A stretch of 36,066 nt of DNA. It comes from Saprospiraceae bacterium. Lineage in GTDB: Bacteria > Bacteroidota > Bacteroidia > Chitinophagales > Saprospiraceae. The notes under the pieces are model-generated. The model worked only from the letters and a program-made list of their open reading frames with translations. It ran no database searches and was not told the DNA's origin. The position numbers were made by a program, and so were the translations under genes. The DNA is taken from the NCBI GenBank assembly GCA_013214265.1, contig JABSSK010000006.1, positions 1 through 36,066 of the forward strand, in the 5' to 3' direction. The first letter of the stretch is position 1. Each line of letters begins with the position of its first letter. Positions 9,841-18,409 of the stretch are shown in pieces.

Positions 9841-9897
9841 TTTTTTGGCATGGGTACTGGTCACCCCAATTGACTTAACCGACCCAGACAAATATAA

Positions 9898-10572
9898 TTA
9901 CCGAGAGACCTCAACTACAAGAACAATTTCTCCTTTTACAACGCCAGGTCCACCTTCTCCATAATATTCTATTAGCTCTGCTATTGTGCCGCGCTTTATT
10001 TCCTCGTGCATTTTGGTAAGTTCTCGACATACACAAGCTTTTCTGTCAAGTCCACAATGCTCTGACAATTGCATCAAGCATTTCACAAGTCGATGCGGTG
10101 ATTCAAAAAGGGCGAAAGTATGCGGTAAACCAGCCAGATATAAAAGCCTAGTCTGACGCCCTTTCTTATGAGGAAGAAAACCTTCAAAATGAAACCGATC
10201 ACAAGGCAAACCAGAAGCCACCAGAGCAAGAACAAATGAAGTTGCACCTGGTAAAACCTGAATCTTAACATTCGCTTCCACACAAGCTCGAAACAGAAGA
10301 TAACCAGGATCAGAAATACCCGGCATACCCGCATCCGATATCAAAGCCATCGACTGTCCACCTTTAAGTGCATCTACCAGAAAAGGAACAGTCTTATGTT
10401 CATTATGAGCATGATGGGCTTTTAGGTTAGTTTCAATACCAAAATGTTGAAGTAATTTACGACTTGTTCTAGTATCCTCAGCCAAGATAACGGTGACCTC
10501 CTTCAGCACATCTAAAGCACGAAGGGTGATATCCTGAAGATTACCAATTGGTGTGGGGACAATGTATAGCAA
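9898..10572 (-). CDS. rsmI: 16S rRNA (cytidine(1402)-2'-O)-methyltransferase RsmI
   Basis: 224 aa; MLYIVPTPIGNLQDITLRALDVLKEVTVILAEDTRTSRKLLQHFGI, ALISDAGMPGISDPGYLLFRAC, FEGFLPHKKGRQTRL, ALFESPHRLVKCL are family signatures. Confidence 0.97.
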   Translation of the reverse strand: MLYIVPTPIGNLQDITLRALDVLKEVTVILAEDTRTSRKLLQHFGIETNLKAHHAHNEHKTVPFLVDALKGGQSMALISDAGMPGISDPGYLLFRACVEANVKIQVLPGATSFVLALVASGLPCDRFHFEGFLPHKKGRQTRLLYLAGLPHTFALFESPHRLVKCLMQLSEHCGLDRKACVCRELTKMHEEIKRGTIAELIEYYGEGGPGVVKGEIVLVVEVSR

Positions 10573-10592
10573 ATCAAAAGTTTAAATCGACC

Positions 10593-10847
10593 TTATTCCG
10601 CTGCCTTAAGCTCAAAGGAATACGACTCCATAATCAGATTGGCTAATAACTTTTTGCACGCCGTATCAACTTTTTCGTGAGCACCATCTTCTGAATCAGC
10701 TGTTAGTTCCATCAGAATCCGCCTTCCGATTCGTACATCTTCGACACCTTCAATGTTGAGGTGTTTCATATTGTTAGCTACTGTTTTACCCTGTGGGTCA
10801 AGTAACTCTTTGTGGGGCATGATATCAATTTCAGCTATGAATTTCAT
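10593..10847 (-). CDS. purS: Phosphoribosylformylglycinamidine synthase subunit PurS
   Basis: 84 aa; MKFIAEIDIMPHKELLDPQGKTVANNMKHLNIEGVEDVRIGRRILMEL matches PurS size and pattern. Confidence 0.92.
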   Translation of the reverse strand: MKFIAEIDIMPHKELLDPQGKTVANNMKHLNIEGVEDVRIGRRILMELTADSEDGAHEKVDTACKKLLANLIMESYSFELKAAE

Positions 10848-11584
10848 GAGGAATATTTTGTGTTAAACCCATTCAGAATAATCGACAGAACAACATAAAT
10901 CAGTACAAGAGGCGCAATAGCCAAATCTTGTATAATTAGTAGACCCGTGATTATAATAGCTGCAAAGATATACTTTATCTCATTGCCACCCCATCCTGGG
11001 CCCTTGAATTTAAAGCTAAACATGGGTATTCCACTTACCATTAACCAGGATAATATGCCAATCAGGACATAAATAAATATTTGGCCTTGCAAAAAGCCAG
11101 CAAGCCCAAAAGCATTTGTATCTATCCAAATGATATAGCCAATAACAAATAAAGTACAAGCAGGTGTTGGTAAGCCAATAAATGAACTGGATTGCCGATC
11201 ATCTATATTAAACGTAGCTAGCCTAAAAGCTGCAAATGCAGTTAAAATAAACGCGGGCATAGCCATCCACTCCAGCGTGCCCGTATCACTCAATAATCGA
11301 TAAAAAATAACTCCAGGTACAAAGCCAAAAGAAATGATATCTGCTAATGAATCAAGTTGTTTACCTAGCGGAGATGTAACCTCTAATACCCGGGCAACTG
11401 CACCATCCAAAAAATCAGCTACAGCTGCACTCAACACCAAAAATATACCCAATTGGTTTTGGTTAAATATAAACGCTAAAACAGCGCCACAACCCAACCA
11501 CAAATTCAAAAGCGTGATAACATGTGGAATGTAAGAACGAATCATTTCTCGATTTTTTGCCATATTACCCAACCCTTCCCCCAT
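10844..11584 (-). CDS. pssA: CDP-diacylglycerol--serine O-phosphatidyltransferase
   Basis: CDP-alcohol phosphatidyltransferase motif DFLDGAVARVLEVTSPLGKQLDSLADIISFG (DG(x)2AR(x)8G(x)3D(x)3D) plus multiple TM segments. A more likely start is the ATG at 11563 (MAKNREMIRSYIPHVITLLNLW). Overlaps purS start by 4 bp (ATGA). Confidence 0.93.
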   Translation of the reverse strand: MGEGLGNMAKNREMIRSYIPHVITLLNLWLGCGAVLAFIFNQNQLGIFLVLSAAVADFLDGAVARVLEVTSPLGKQLDSLADIISFGFVPGVIFYRLLSDTGTLEWMAMPAFILTAFAAFRLATFNIDDRQSSSFIGLPTPACTLFVIGYIIWIDTNAFGLAGFLQGQIFIYVLIGILSWLMVSGIPMFSFKFKGPGWGGNEIKYIFAAIIITGLLIIQDLAIAPLVLIYVVLSIILNGFNTKYSS

Positions 11585-11760
11585 TTATATACTTCTATGA
11601 AGTAGATGGTTAATATTTGGTAACTAATAGACACTTAGCCTATTAAATAAACGTTAATCAAACAAGGGTACAATCTTTTTTCCAAAAAAATTGTCAATTA
11701 CATACTACTTACTCTTCGTAATAGCCGAATAGTGAATTTATAGAGAAAACGATACTAAGG

Positions 11761-14700
11761 ATGTATAAACATTTACTTCTTACTTTTTTCCTCTTTTTAA
11801 GTTTTACACACATTGCTCAAGCCCAATCCAGCAATGATGAGTGTTCCGGTGCAATTGATATTTCACAAGTAATCGACTTTTGTTCGGAAAAAGAAGCTTT
11901 CAACAATGCAGGTGCTTCTCTTTCGGACGTTGAACCACCAGGCTGTTTTCCCAGTGGAGAAGACTTTCGCGATGTGTGGTTTCGATTTACGGCTATTGCA
12001 TCAGATGTAAATATACGGGTAATTGGAGCTACTTCCCTCAACGCAGGTGGGACCCTGAGAAGTCCGCAACTGGCCATTTATTCAGGATTGTGTTCTGACC
12101 TTACCGAGCTCCAATGTATTTCAGATAATGCTAATAACCATGTTGTCCAAACATTTGAAAATGAGTTGATAATTGGAGAAACCTATTACATTCGTGTTAG
12201 TGCACGTAGTTTGAATACCGGTACTTTCCAATTGTGTATTAATAATTTCAATGCTATTCCGAGTGCATCAAGTGATTGCTCAACCGGAGTTGTACTGTGC
12301 GACAAAAGTCCTTTTACGGTTGATTTTGTTAATAACTTTGGTGCTGTTCGGGACGACATTCCGGGCGTATTTTGTGCTGGCCAGTTCCCTGTAATCGAAG
12401 AGCAGTCAACCTGGTTTAAATGGACCTGCGAACAAGCTGGATCATTAACATTTAGCATCACTCCACTCAATCCAGACGACGATATTGACTGGGCCTTATA
12501 CGAGCTGCCTAGCGGAATAAATGGCTGCAGTAACAAAGACTTGCTGCGGTTTAATATCTCCGGAGAGATCGTTGGCGCACCACTAAGTGATTGGCAAGCA
12601 TGTACGGGTTCAACTGGTCTTCGCGAGGGGGACGACGATGAAGGTGAAGACTGTGGTTGTGACCCTACCGACGATAATTTTTCTAGGTCTGTTGATATGG
12701 TGGAAGGCCGAGTTTATGCCTTAGTCATCATTAATTATAGTATGTCTGGATTTGGATATAATTTGTCCTTTGGTGGTACTGGAACGTTTAAAGGGCCGGA
12801 AGCTAACTTTATAGTTGACCCTAGCATCGACGGGCTATGCGTTGGAGAGCCTATCCGATTTACGGATGCATCTAGCTTCGCTGGTGGCCTAACAGATTGG
12901 GCGTGGAACTTTGGCCCAACTGCACGAACAACCAATACCATAGGAGAAGGACCACACGAAATTATCTTTGACCGCCCAGGTACAAAATCAGTTCTACTAC
13001 GTGTAACCAGTGTTGATGGATGTGTAGTCTCACGGGTAGGTACTATCGAAATAGAATGCTGCGAAAACCACTTTAGCGGATCAGGTTCAGTAACCAATCT
13101 ACTATGTCCTGACCAACCTCTTGGTGCCATTGACTTTAGCATATCTAGTAATTATCCAGTCGAGAGCTATACATGGAGCAACGGTGATTCCACTCAAGAT
13201 ATATCAAGCCTGTTGAATGGCACCTACTCTGTACAGGTAATCGATGAAGCTACCTGCGATTCCACTTTTACATTCCTTATTGATGCACCTGATAGTTTTG
13301 CATTAAATGCTGATATTATTATGCCTACTTGTAATGGTGGAACAGATGGAGCTGTCACCCTTTTCGGTACAGGAGCGACACCTCCTTATCAATTCAGCTT
13401 TAACGGTGGTAACTTTGGAAATACAACCCAATTCAGTAATCTATCTGTAGGCGACTACACCATATCGGTTACGGATGCAAATAACTGTAATTTTGATACT
13501 ATTTTGACCGTAAGTGAGCTGGAACTCCAACTCGATCCTTTTGTAGATGCTATTACACCACCCACATGTAATGGTTTTTCTAACGGAGCCATTCAAGTCA
13601 TTATTTCAAATGGAGAAGGACCTTACCAATTTAACTTCAATGATGGCAGAGGTTTCCAAAACGATAATTCATTGTTGAATATCTCATCCGGAACGTTTGA
13701 AGTAAATGTTTTAGACCAGAATCTTTGCGAAGGAAGTTTTATGTTTAGCGTAGAAGATTTTGCCACCATCGGAGCTGATATCGCTCAGGATAATGTAAGC
13801 TGTTTCGGGTTGATAGATGGTTCCTTATTAGTTGCTGCCACTGGTGGAACAGGTGTTTATACATACAGTTGGACAGATGGCAGCAATAACCCCGATCGAC
13901 TGGACCTTCCTGCCGGTACTTACACCTTACAAATCTCTGATGACAATAATTGTACGTTCGATACGATCTTACAAATCACGCAACCCCCTGAGATACTTAT
14001 TCAGGATATCGATATTTCTGATGCCATATGTTTTGGAGACTCAAATGCGCAGGTCCAGCTTTTAGGCGAAGGAGGCTCTCCGCCGTATCAATATGCAATC
14101 AACAACGGTAGCCTTCAGAACGACAATTTATTTCTAGGTCTGCGGGCTGGTTCCTATGTAGTTCGAATTGAAGACGTAGAAGGTTGTTCCATCACCGACA
14201 CCATTACAGTAAACCAACCCGATCAGTTAATGGTGGATGCTGGAAATGATCAAATTATACGATTAGGAGAAGAAGCTGACCTAAGAGCTATTGCAAGTCT
14301 TCTTCCGGTAACATACAACTGGACACCACTCGAAATCCTGAGTTGCTCGGATTGCTCAAGTCCAATTGCCTTTCCATTAGAAACAACCATTTTCCAAATT
14401 ACCATTGAAGACCTCACCGGTTGTATTGCTATAGATGAGGTCAAAGTGAGTGTGGCTAAGTTCCGCGACTTATACGCTCCTAATGTTTTCTCTCCTAACG
14501 GGGATGGTGATAATGACTTTTTTACACTTTATGGAGGTCCATCTGTCGAGCGCATAGAAAAACTACAAATTTTTGATCGATGGGGTAATTTAATTTACTT
14601 GGGCAATGATTTACCGCCAGGTAGTGAGGGGGAAGTATTAGGTTGGGATGGAACCCACAAAGGGCAAGAGTTATCGCCTGCAGTATTTACCTATGTTGCA

Positions 14701-14763
14701 AATGTTCGTTTTATTGACCAAGATGTTGTTTTATTCAAAGGGGACGTTACCCTGATGCGGTAA
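11761..14763 (+). CDS. Secreted adhesin-like protein with PKD-like region, about five SprB-type repeats and gliding motility-associated (CHU_C-type) C-terminal domain
   Basis: 1000 aa; signal peptide MYKHLLLTFFLFLSFTHIAQAQ; repeats with C(N/F)G..(N/D)GA or GS.. / ..PY(Q/T)(F/Y)(S/N).. / ..GTYTLQISDDNNC.. pattern; C-terminus YAPNVFSPNGDGDNDFFTLYGGPSVERIEKLQIFDRWGNLIY...GWDGTHKGQELSPAVFTYVANVRFIDQDVVLFKGDVTLMR. Confidence 0.92.
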   Translation: MYKHLLLTFFLFLSFTHIAQAQSSNDECSGAIDISQVIDFCSEKEAFNNAGASLSDVEPPGCFPSGEDFRDVWFRFTAIASDVNIRVIGATSLNAGGTLRSPQLAIYSGLCSDLTELQCISDNANNHVVQTFENELIIGETYYIRVSARSLNTGTFQLCINNFNAIPSASSDCSTGVVLCDKSPFTVDFVNNFGAVRDDIPGVFCAGQFPVIEEQSTWFKWTCEQAGSLTFSITPLNPDDDIDWALYELPSGINGCSNKDLLRFNISGEIVGAPLSDWQACTGSTGLREGDDDEGEDCGCDPTDDNFSRSVDMVEGRVYALVIINYSMSGFGYNLSFGGTGTFKGPEANFIVDPSIDGLCVGEPIRFTDASSFAGGLTDWAWNFGPTARTTNTIGEGPHEIIFDRPGTKSVLLRVTSVDGCVVSRVGTIEIECCENHFSGSGSVTNLLCPDQPLGAIDFSISSNYPVESYTWSNGDSTQDISSLLNGTYSVQVIDEATCDSTFTFLIDAPDSFALNADIIMPTCNGGTDGAVTLFGTGATPPYQFSFNGGNFGNTTQFSNLSVGDYTISVTDANNCNFDTILTVSELELQLDPFVDAITPPTCNGFSNGAIQVIISNGEGPYQFNFNDGRGFQNDNSLLNISSGTFEVNVLDQNLCEGSFMFSVEDFATIGADIAQDNVSCFGLIDGSLLVAATGGTGVYTYSWTDGSNNPDRLDLPAGTYTLQISDDNNCTFDTILQITQPPEILIQDIDISDAICFGDSNAQVQLLGEGGSPPYQYAINNGSLQNDNLFLGLRAGSYVVRIEDVEGCSITDTITVNQPDQLMVDAGNDQIIRLGEEADLRAIASLLPVTYNWTPLEILSCSDCSSPIAFPLETTIFQITIEDLTGCIAIDEVKVSVAKFRDLYAPNVFSPNGDGDNDFFTLYGGPSVERIEKLQIFDRWGNLIYLGNDLPPGSEGEVLGWDGTHKGQELSPAVFTYVANVRFIDQDVVLFKGDVTLMR

Positions 14764-14781
14764 AATACTACCTTTACGTCT

Positions 14782-15327
14782 ATGCGAATCATTCATTTTT
14801 TTAGTTTGGCAATATGCATCTTCATTATTGGTTGCCATAATGATGAAGCAAATTTTGATTTATCCATTGATGATATCAATCTAGATGCGGAAAGGGCAAC
14901 TTCTGTGAATATCACATATAGTGATTCTGCTCAAATTCAGGTTCAAATCAAAGGACCGGTTATGATCAACCACCTCTCTAATAACGAGCAATGGCAAGAA
15001 TTTCCAGATGGTATTCATGTTGATTTTTACGCACCTGATGGTCGAATAACGAGTATACTTACCGCTAAGGCTGCTACGAGATACAATAGTAAAGGAATGG
15101 TTGTTCTGCAAGATAGTGTCGTCTGGAAATCCGAGGACCAACGCATACTGGAAACTTCCGAATTGATCTGGGACGAAAACGAACAGAAAGTTTATAATAA
15201 TAAGTTTCTTGTTATAACATCGCCGCAGGATACTGTATTCGGAAAAGGGTTTACAGCCAATCAAAATTTCACCGATATTGTAATAATTGGAACTGATGGA
15301 CGCTTGCGAGTGGAATCAATGGAATGA
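14782..15327 (+). CDS. lptC: LPS export ABC transporter periplasmic protein LptC (lipoprotein)
   Basis: 181 aa with lipobox-like SLAICIFIIGC; body INHLSNNEQWQEFPDGIHVDFYAPDGRITSILTAKAATRYNSKGMVVLQDSVVW resembles LptC/LptA-type OstA folds; gene order with a CNNM gene is common in Bacteroidota. Confidence 0.82.
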   Translation: MRIIHFFSLAICIFIIGCHNDEANFDLSIDDINLDAERATSVNITYSDSAQIQVQIKGPVMINHLSNNEQWQEFPDGIHVDFYAPDGRITSILTAKAATRYNSKGMVVLQDSVVWKSEDQRILETSELIWDENEQKVYNNKFLVITSPQDTVFGKGFTANQNFTDIVIIGTDGRLRVESME

Positions 15328-15342
15328 TGAATTTTCTGTTCA

Positions 15343-16599
15343 ATGCTGATCACTTTTATTATCATATTTCTCTTTTTATCTGCGCTCTTTTCGGGTTCCG
15401 AAATTGCCTACGTTTCTGCGAATAAGCTAAAAATTGAATTACTCAAGAAAAGAGGGGGACGACGAGGAGATATCCTTGCTTATTTTTACGATCGACCTGC
15501 CGAGTTTTTGGGTACGATGCTCGTTGGTAATAATATCGCTTTAGTTGCCTTTACTGCGCTGACGGGACAATTGCTTACACCCTTTACGAGTTCCTTCATC
15601 GAGGCTCCTTTTTTACTTTTCCTAGCTAATACCATAATTATCACGGCCATTGTTCTGCTTTTTGGGGAGTTTCTTCCTAAGACCATTTTCAGGCTATTTT
15701 CAGATAATATTTTATATTTCCTAGCCCTACCACTTCGGTTCCTGCAGGCGGTTTTGGTTGCACCCGCCTGGATTATGACTCGGCTTTCAAACCTATTGTT
15801 ACAACGATTTTTTAAAATTCCATTAGAACAAACAGAGCAGGTATTCACTCGCCTTGACTTAGAAAACTTTGTCCGGAATAGTAATTCGGGTGAGGAAGAT
15901 GATGATATAGATAAAGAACTATTTGGCAAAGCACTTAACCTCAAAGAAATTCGGGTTAGAGAGTGTATGATACCCAGACCTGAAATTGAATATATCGATG
16001 TGAACGAAACGGTAGATGCTCTAATACAGATTATCGATGAAACTAAACTATCAAGGATTATAGTTACAGAAGATGATATTGATAATGTCCTTGGCTATGT
16101 GCATCACCAGCAGCTACTGCATAACCCAATAACGATTAGAAGCTTAATCATTGATATCCCGTTTGTTCCTGAAGTCATGCGCATCACAGACTTAATGAAT
16201 CAATTTATTAAGGATCGTACTTATATGGCCTGTGTAGTTGATGAGTTTGGGGGTGTTTCTGGTATTGTAACCTTGGAGGATATCTTAGAAGAATTGTTCG
16301 GTGAAATCGAAGATGAGCATGATCAGGAAGAGCATATCGAAACCAAAATCAGCGACAACGAATTTCTTTTTTCTGGAAGGCTGGAAATTGATTATCTCAA
16401 CGAAAAATACCCAAACCTAGCCTTCCCACAAGGCGACTATCATACCCTTTCTGGATACCTGGTCATGACCTGTGAACGTATTCCTGAAAAAGCATCTGAG
16501 ATCATCCTTCCACCCCATCGCTTTATACTTGAAATGGTAAGTGATACCAAAATTGAACTGATAAGGGTTTTGATACAGAAAGAAGCAGAGCCCAACTAA
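15343..16599 (+). CDS. CNNM-domain/CBS-pair/CorC_HlyC family transporter-like protein (hemolysin family; GldE-like architecture)
   Basis: 418 aa; N-terminal TM region LFSGSEIAYVSANKLKIELL...GEFLPKTIFR; CBS pair VRECMIPRPEIEYIDVNETVDALIQIIDETKLSRIIV..; ACVVDEFGGVSGIVTLEDILEELFGEIEDEHD. Confidence 0.93.
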   Translation: MLITFIIIFLFLSALFSGSEIAYVSANKLKIELLKKRGGRRGDILAYFYDRPAEFLGTMLVGNNIALVAFTALTGQLLTPFTSSFIEAPFLLFLANTIIITAIVLLFGEFLPKTIFRLFSDNILYFLALPLRFLQAVLVAPAWIMTRLSNLLLQRFFKIPLEQTEQVFTRLDLENFVRNSNSGEEDDDIDKELFGKALNLKEIRVRECMIPRPEIEYIDVNETVDALIQIIDETKLSRIIVTEDDIDNVLGYVHHQQLLHNPITIRSLIIDIPFVPEVMRITDLMNQFIKDRTYMACVVDEFGGVSGIVTLEDILEELFGEIEDEHDQEEHIETKISDNEFLFSGRLEIDYLNEKYPNLAFPQGDYHTLSGYLVMTCERIPEKASEIILPPHRFILEMVSDTKIELIRVLIQKEAEPN

Positions 16600-17360
16600 C
16601 TCACCAAATGATCCAGAATATCATCCTCCGTATTACCTTGCAGTTCTGTAACCTCAGCAAAAGAAACATACACGGCTACCATCGCAACCGGATAGGCAAC
16701 TAAAATCCCTATAAACAGTAAAAATAATCCCAACATCATTATTAAGCCTAAAACAATTATAAAGCTCATATAAGTCCACCATCTTTTGTGAATGATTCTT
16801 CGGCTCGCTTCCATCGCTTCCCAAAAGCCCATTTTATAAAACACAACAAATAAAGGGGCATAGATCCAACTAACACTTAGGTAAATAAAAGGAATCAAGA
16901 GACAACCTGCTACCGGCAATAGAAAGGCAGGAACTAAATTATCCAAATTCAAATCCGTAGTTAAAAAGGCGCCTAAGCCAAAACTAATTATGAGAGGAAC
17001 AAAAATTACTACAGCCGCTAATACTTGGATAAGGTAGATAAAACTGAGATTACCAAAGTATTCAAATCCTCGAAAAAATGTACTTAATTCAAGATTGTGG
17101 CCCTTCATGAGGTCATGACCCGCCAAATAGAAGCCTACTAACAGCGGATAAGTGATTAGAACCGAAGCTATAGTTCCAAGGACAGGAATAAATTGTGCAG
17201 AAAACGAAATCAAGAAACTCAAGATCGTATATGCTATAAATAAACCTGGAGTCATTTGAATTAGACAAAACGCTTTTCCAATAAATCCACGGATGGAGAA
17301 TGCATATCCCTGATCGACTAACTCCTCAATCTTTTTTGTACTAAAGCCAGACATGTCCAT
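16596..17360 (-). CDS. Polytopic membrane protein of unknown function
   Basis: 254 aa, multiple hydrophobic segments; stop codon interleaved with the convergent CNNM gene stop (CTAA at 16596-16599). Confidence 0.75.
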   Translation of the reverse strand: MDMSGFSTKKIEELVDQGYAFSIRGFIGKAFCLIQMTPGLFIAYTILSFLISFSAQFIPVLGTIASVLITYPLLVGFYLAGHDLMKGHNLELSTFFRGFEYFGNLSFIYLIQVLAAVVIFVPLIISFGLGAFLTTDLNLDNLVPAFLLPVAGCLLIPFIYLSVSWIYAPLFVVFYKMGFWEAMEASRRIIHKRWWTYMSFIIVLGLIMMLGLFLLFIGILVAYPVAMVAVYVSFAEVTELQGNTEDDILDHLVS

Positions 17361-17437
17361 AATTGTTGGTGATACCTTAAATTACGTAAATCGAAGAGAG
17401 TCTTACGCTTTTATGAAACGTTTTTTAGTACCTAATC

Positions 17438-18283
17438 TCACCGGTGACGTTCCAGATCATGCCATCTTTTCAGTGAAATTACTTGCCAGCTCCTCAAAAC
17501 CTCTCTAACGTGACGTGCTCTTCTTGCGCCAAATGCAATTATAACTTCACCTTCTTCATTCATAGCATGAGGTGTTGAAAAATATTCTGAACGATTACTT
17601 ATATCCATAGACTTACTAGCGTTGGACCAAATTTCAATACCTACTTTAGCTTCATCGGCTAGCTTTTCTAATATTTGTAAATCATGTTCTGTAGCGTTTT
17701 CCAACACACAGGACCAAGTCTGAAAGTGGGATCTCTTAAGCAGATCGAGCTCTTGAAAGATAGGCCATTTTTTATTGCCCGTAATTGTAGTTCCTATCCT
17801 GTTCTTATCGATTAAAATAATATCGCGATAGCTCCGATCGCTCTTAGGATGAGGAATGCTAATCAACATGGCCCGAGCAGGATCAATCTTTAATGCACCT
17901 ACTACTTCGAACATTCCATTATGCGTCAATTGAACAGCTATTTGAACTGGCTTTTGCCTAGGAGTAGAGGATATTCCAAATTTATTCCAGACCGTTCTTG
18001 CTAATCGAAAGCGTCCAGTAGCAGAGGCTCCAATACCTAGGTCCCACCAATTTTCCTTCCGCTTCGGATCGAGAGAAACAACCTTCTTATGGTAATAAAC
18101 AACTGCCTTCCACTCTTTTCGTCGTTTGTACAATTGCCCCAAAGCAGCATACGGTGAGATCCAAGAAGGTGCCAGACGAATAGCCCTTTTATAAAGCTTT
18201 ATCGCATTATAATCATCCCCTTGCTCGACATATACATCAGCTTTCAGCAAGAGCGCCCGACATTCTTCAGGTACAGATTCCAT
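17438..18283 (-). CDS. TPR-containing protein with uncharacterised C-terminal region
   Basis: 281 aa; N-terminal TPR-like DVYVEQGDDYNAIKLYKRAIRLAPSWISPYAALGQLYKRRKEWKAVVYYHKKVVSLDPKRKENWWDLGIGASATGRF. Confidence 0.75.
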   Translation of the reverse strand: MESVPEECRALLLKADVYVEQGDDYNAIKLYKRAIRLAPSWISPYAALGQLYKRRKEWKAVVYYHKKVVSLDPKRKENWWDLGIGASATGRFRLARTVWNKFGISSTPRQKPVQIAVQLTHNGMFEVVGALKIDPARAMLISIPHPKSDRSYRDIILIDKNRIGTTITGNKKWPIFQELDLLKRSHFQTWSCVLENATEHDLQILEKLADEAKVGIEIWSNASKSMDISNRSEYFSTPHAMNEEGEVIIAFGARRARHVREVLRSWQVISLKRWHDLERHR

Positions 18284-18409
18284 GCATTCACTATGATTAA
18301 AAGGGCCATGCAGGTGTTTTTTGTATATTTTACGAATCCGAAGTTAATCAGATATTACCAGAACGAATTTATCAAAGGATAATTATCCACTATTATCAAC
18401 ACAGAATTC

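Noticed and set aside
11670-11694. ACAATCTTTTTTCCAAAAAAATTGT hairpin-like element upstream of the adhesin gene
   Set aside because: Homopolymer T/A runs with a 2-nt loop and a mismatch; likely composition-driven rather than a functional structure.
12186-13142. Minus-strand ORFs 12186..12536 and 12735..13142
   Set aside because: Antisense to a well-supported adhesin gene, with no family resemblance; typical shadow ORFs.
14881-15264. Minus-strand 127-aa ORF
   Set aside because: Fully antisense to lptC; no recognisable protein features.
15486-15944. Minus-strand 152-aa ORF
   Set aside because: Antisense to the CNNM/CBS gene; biased Ser/Arg/Lys composition of a shadow ORF.
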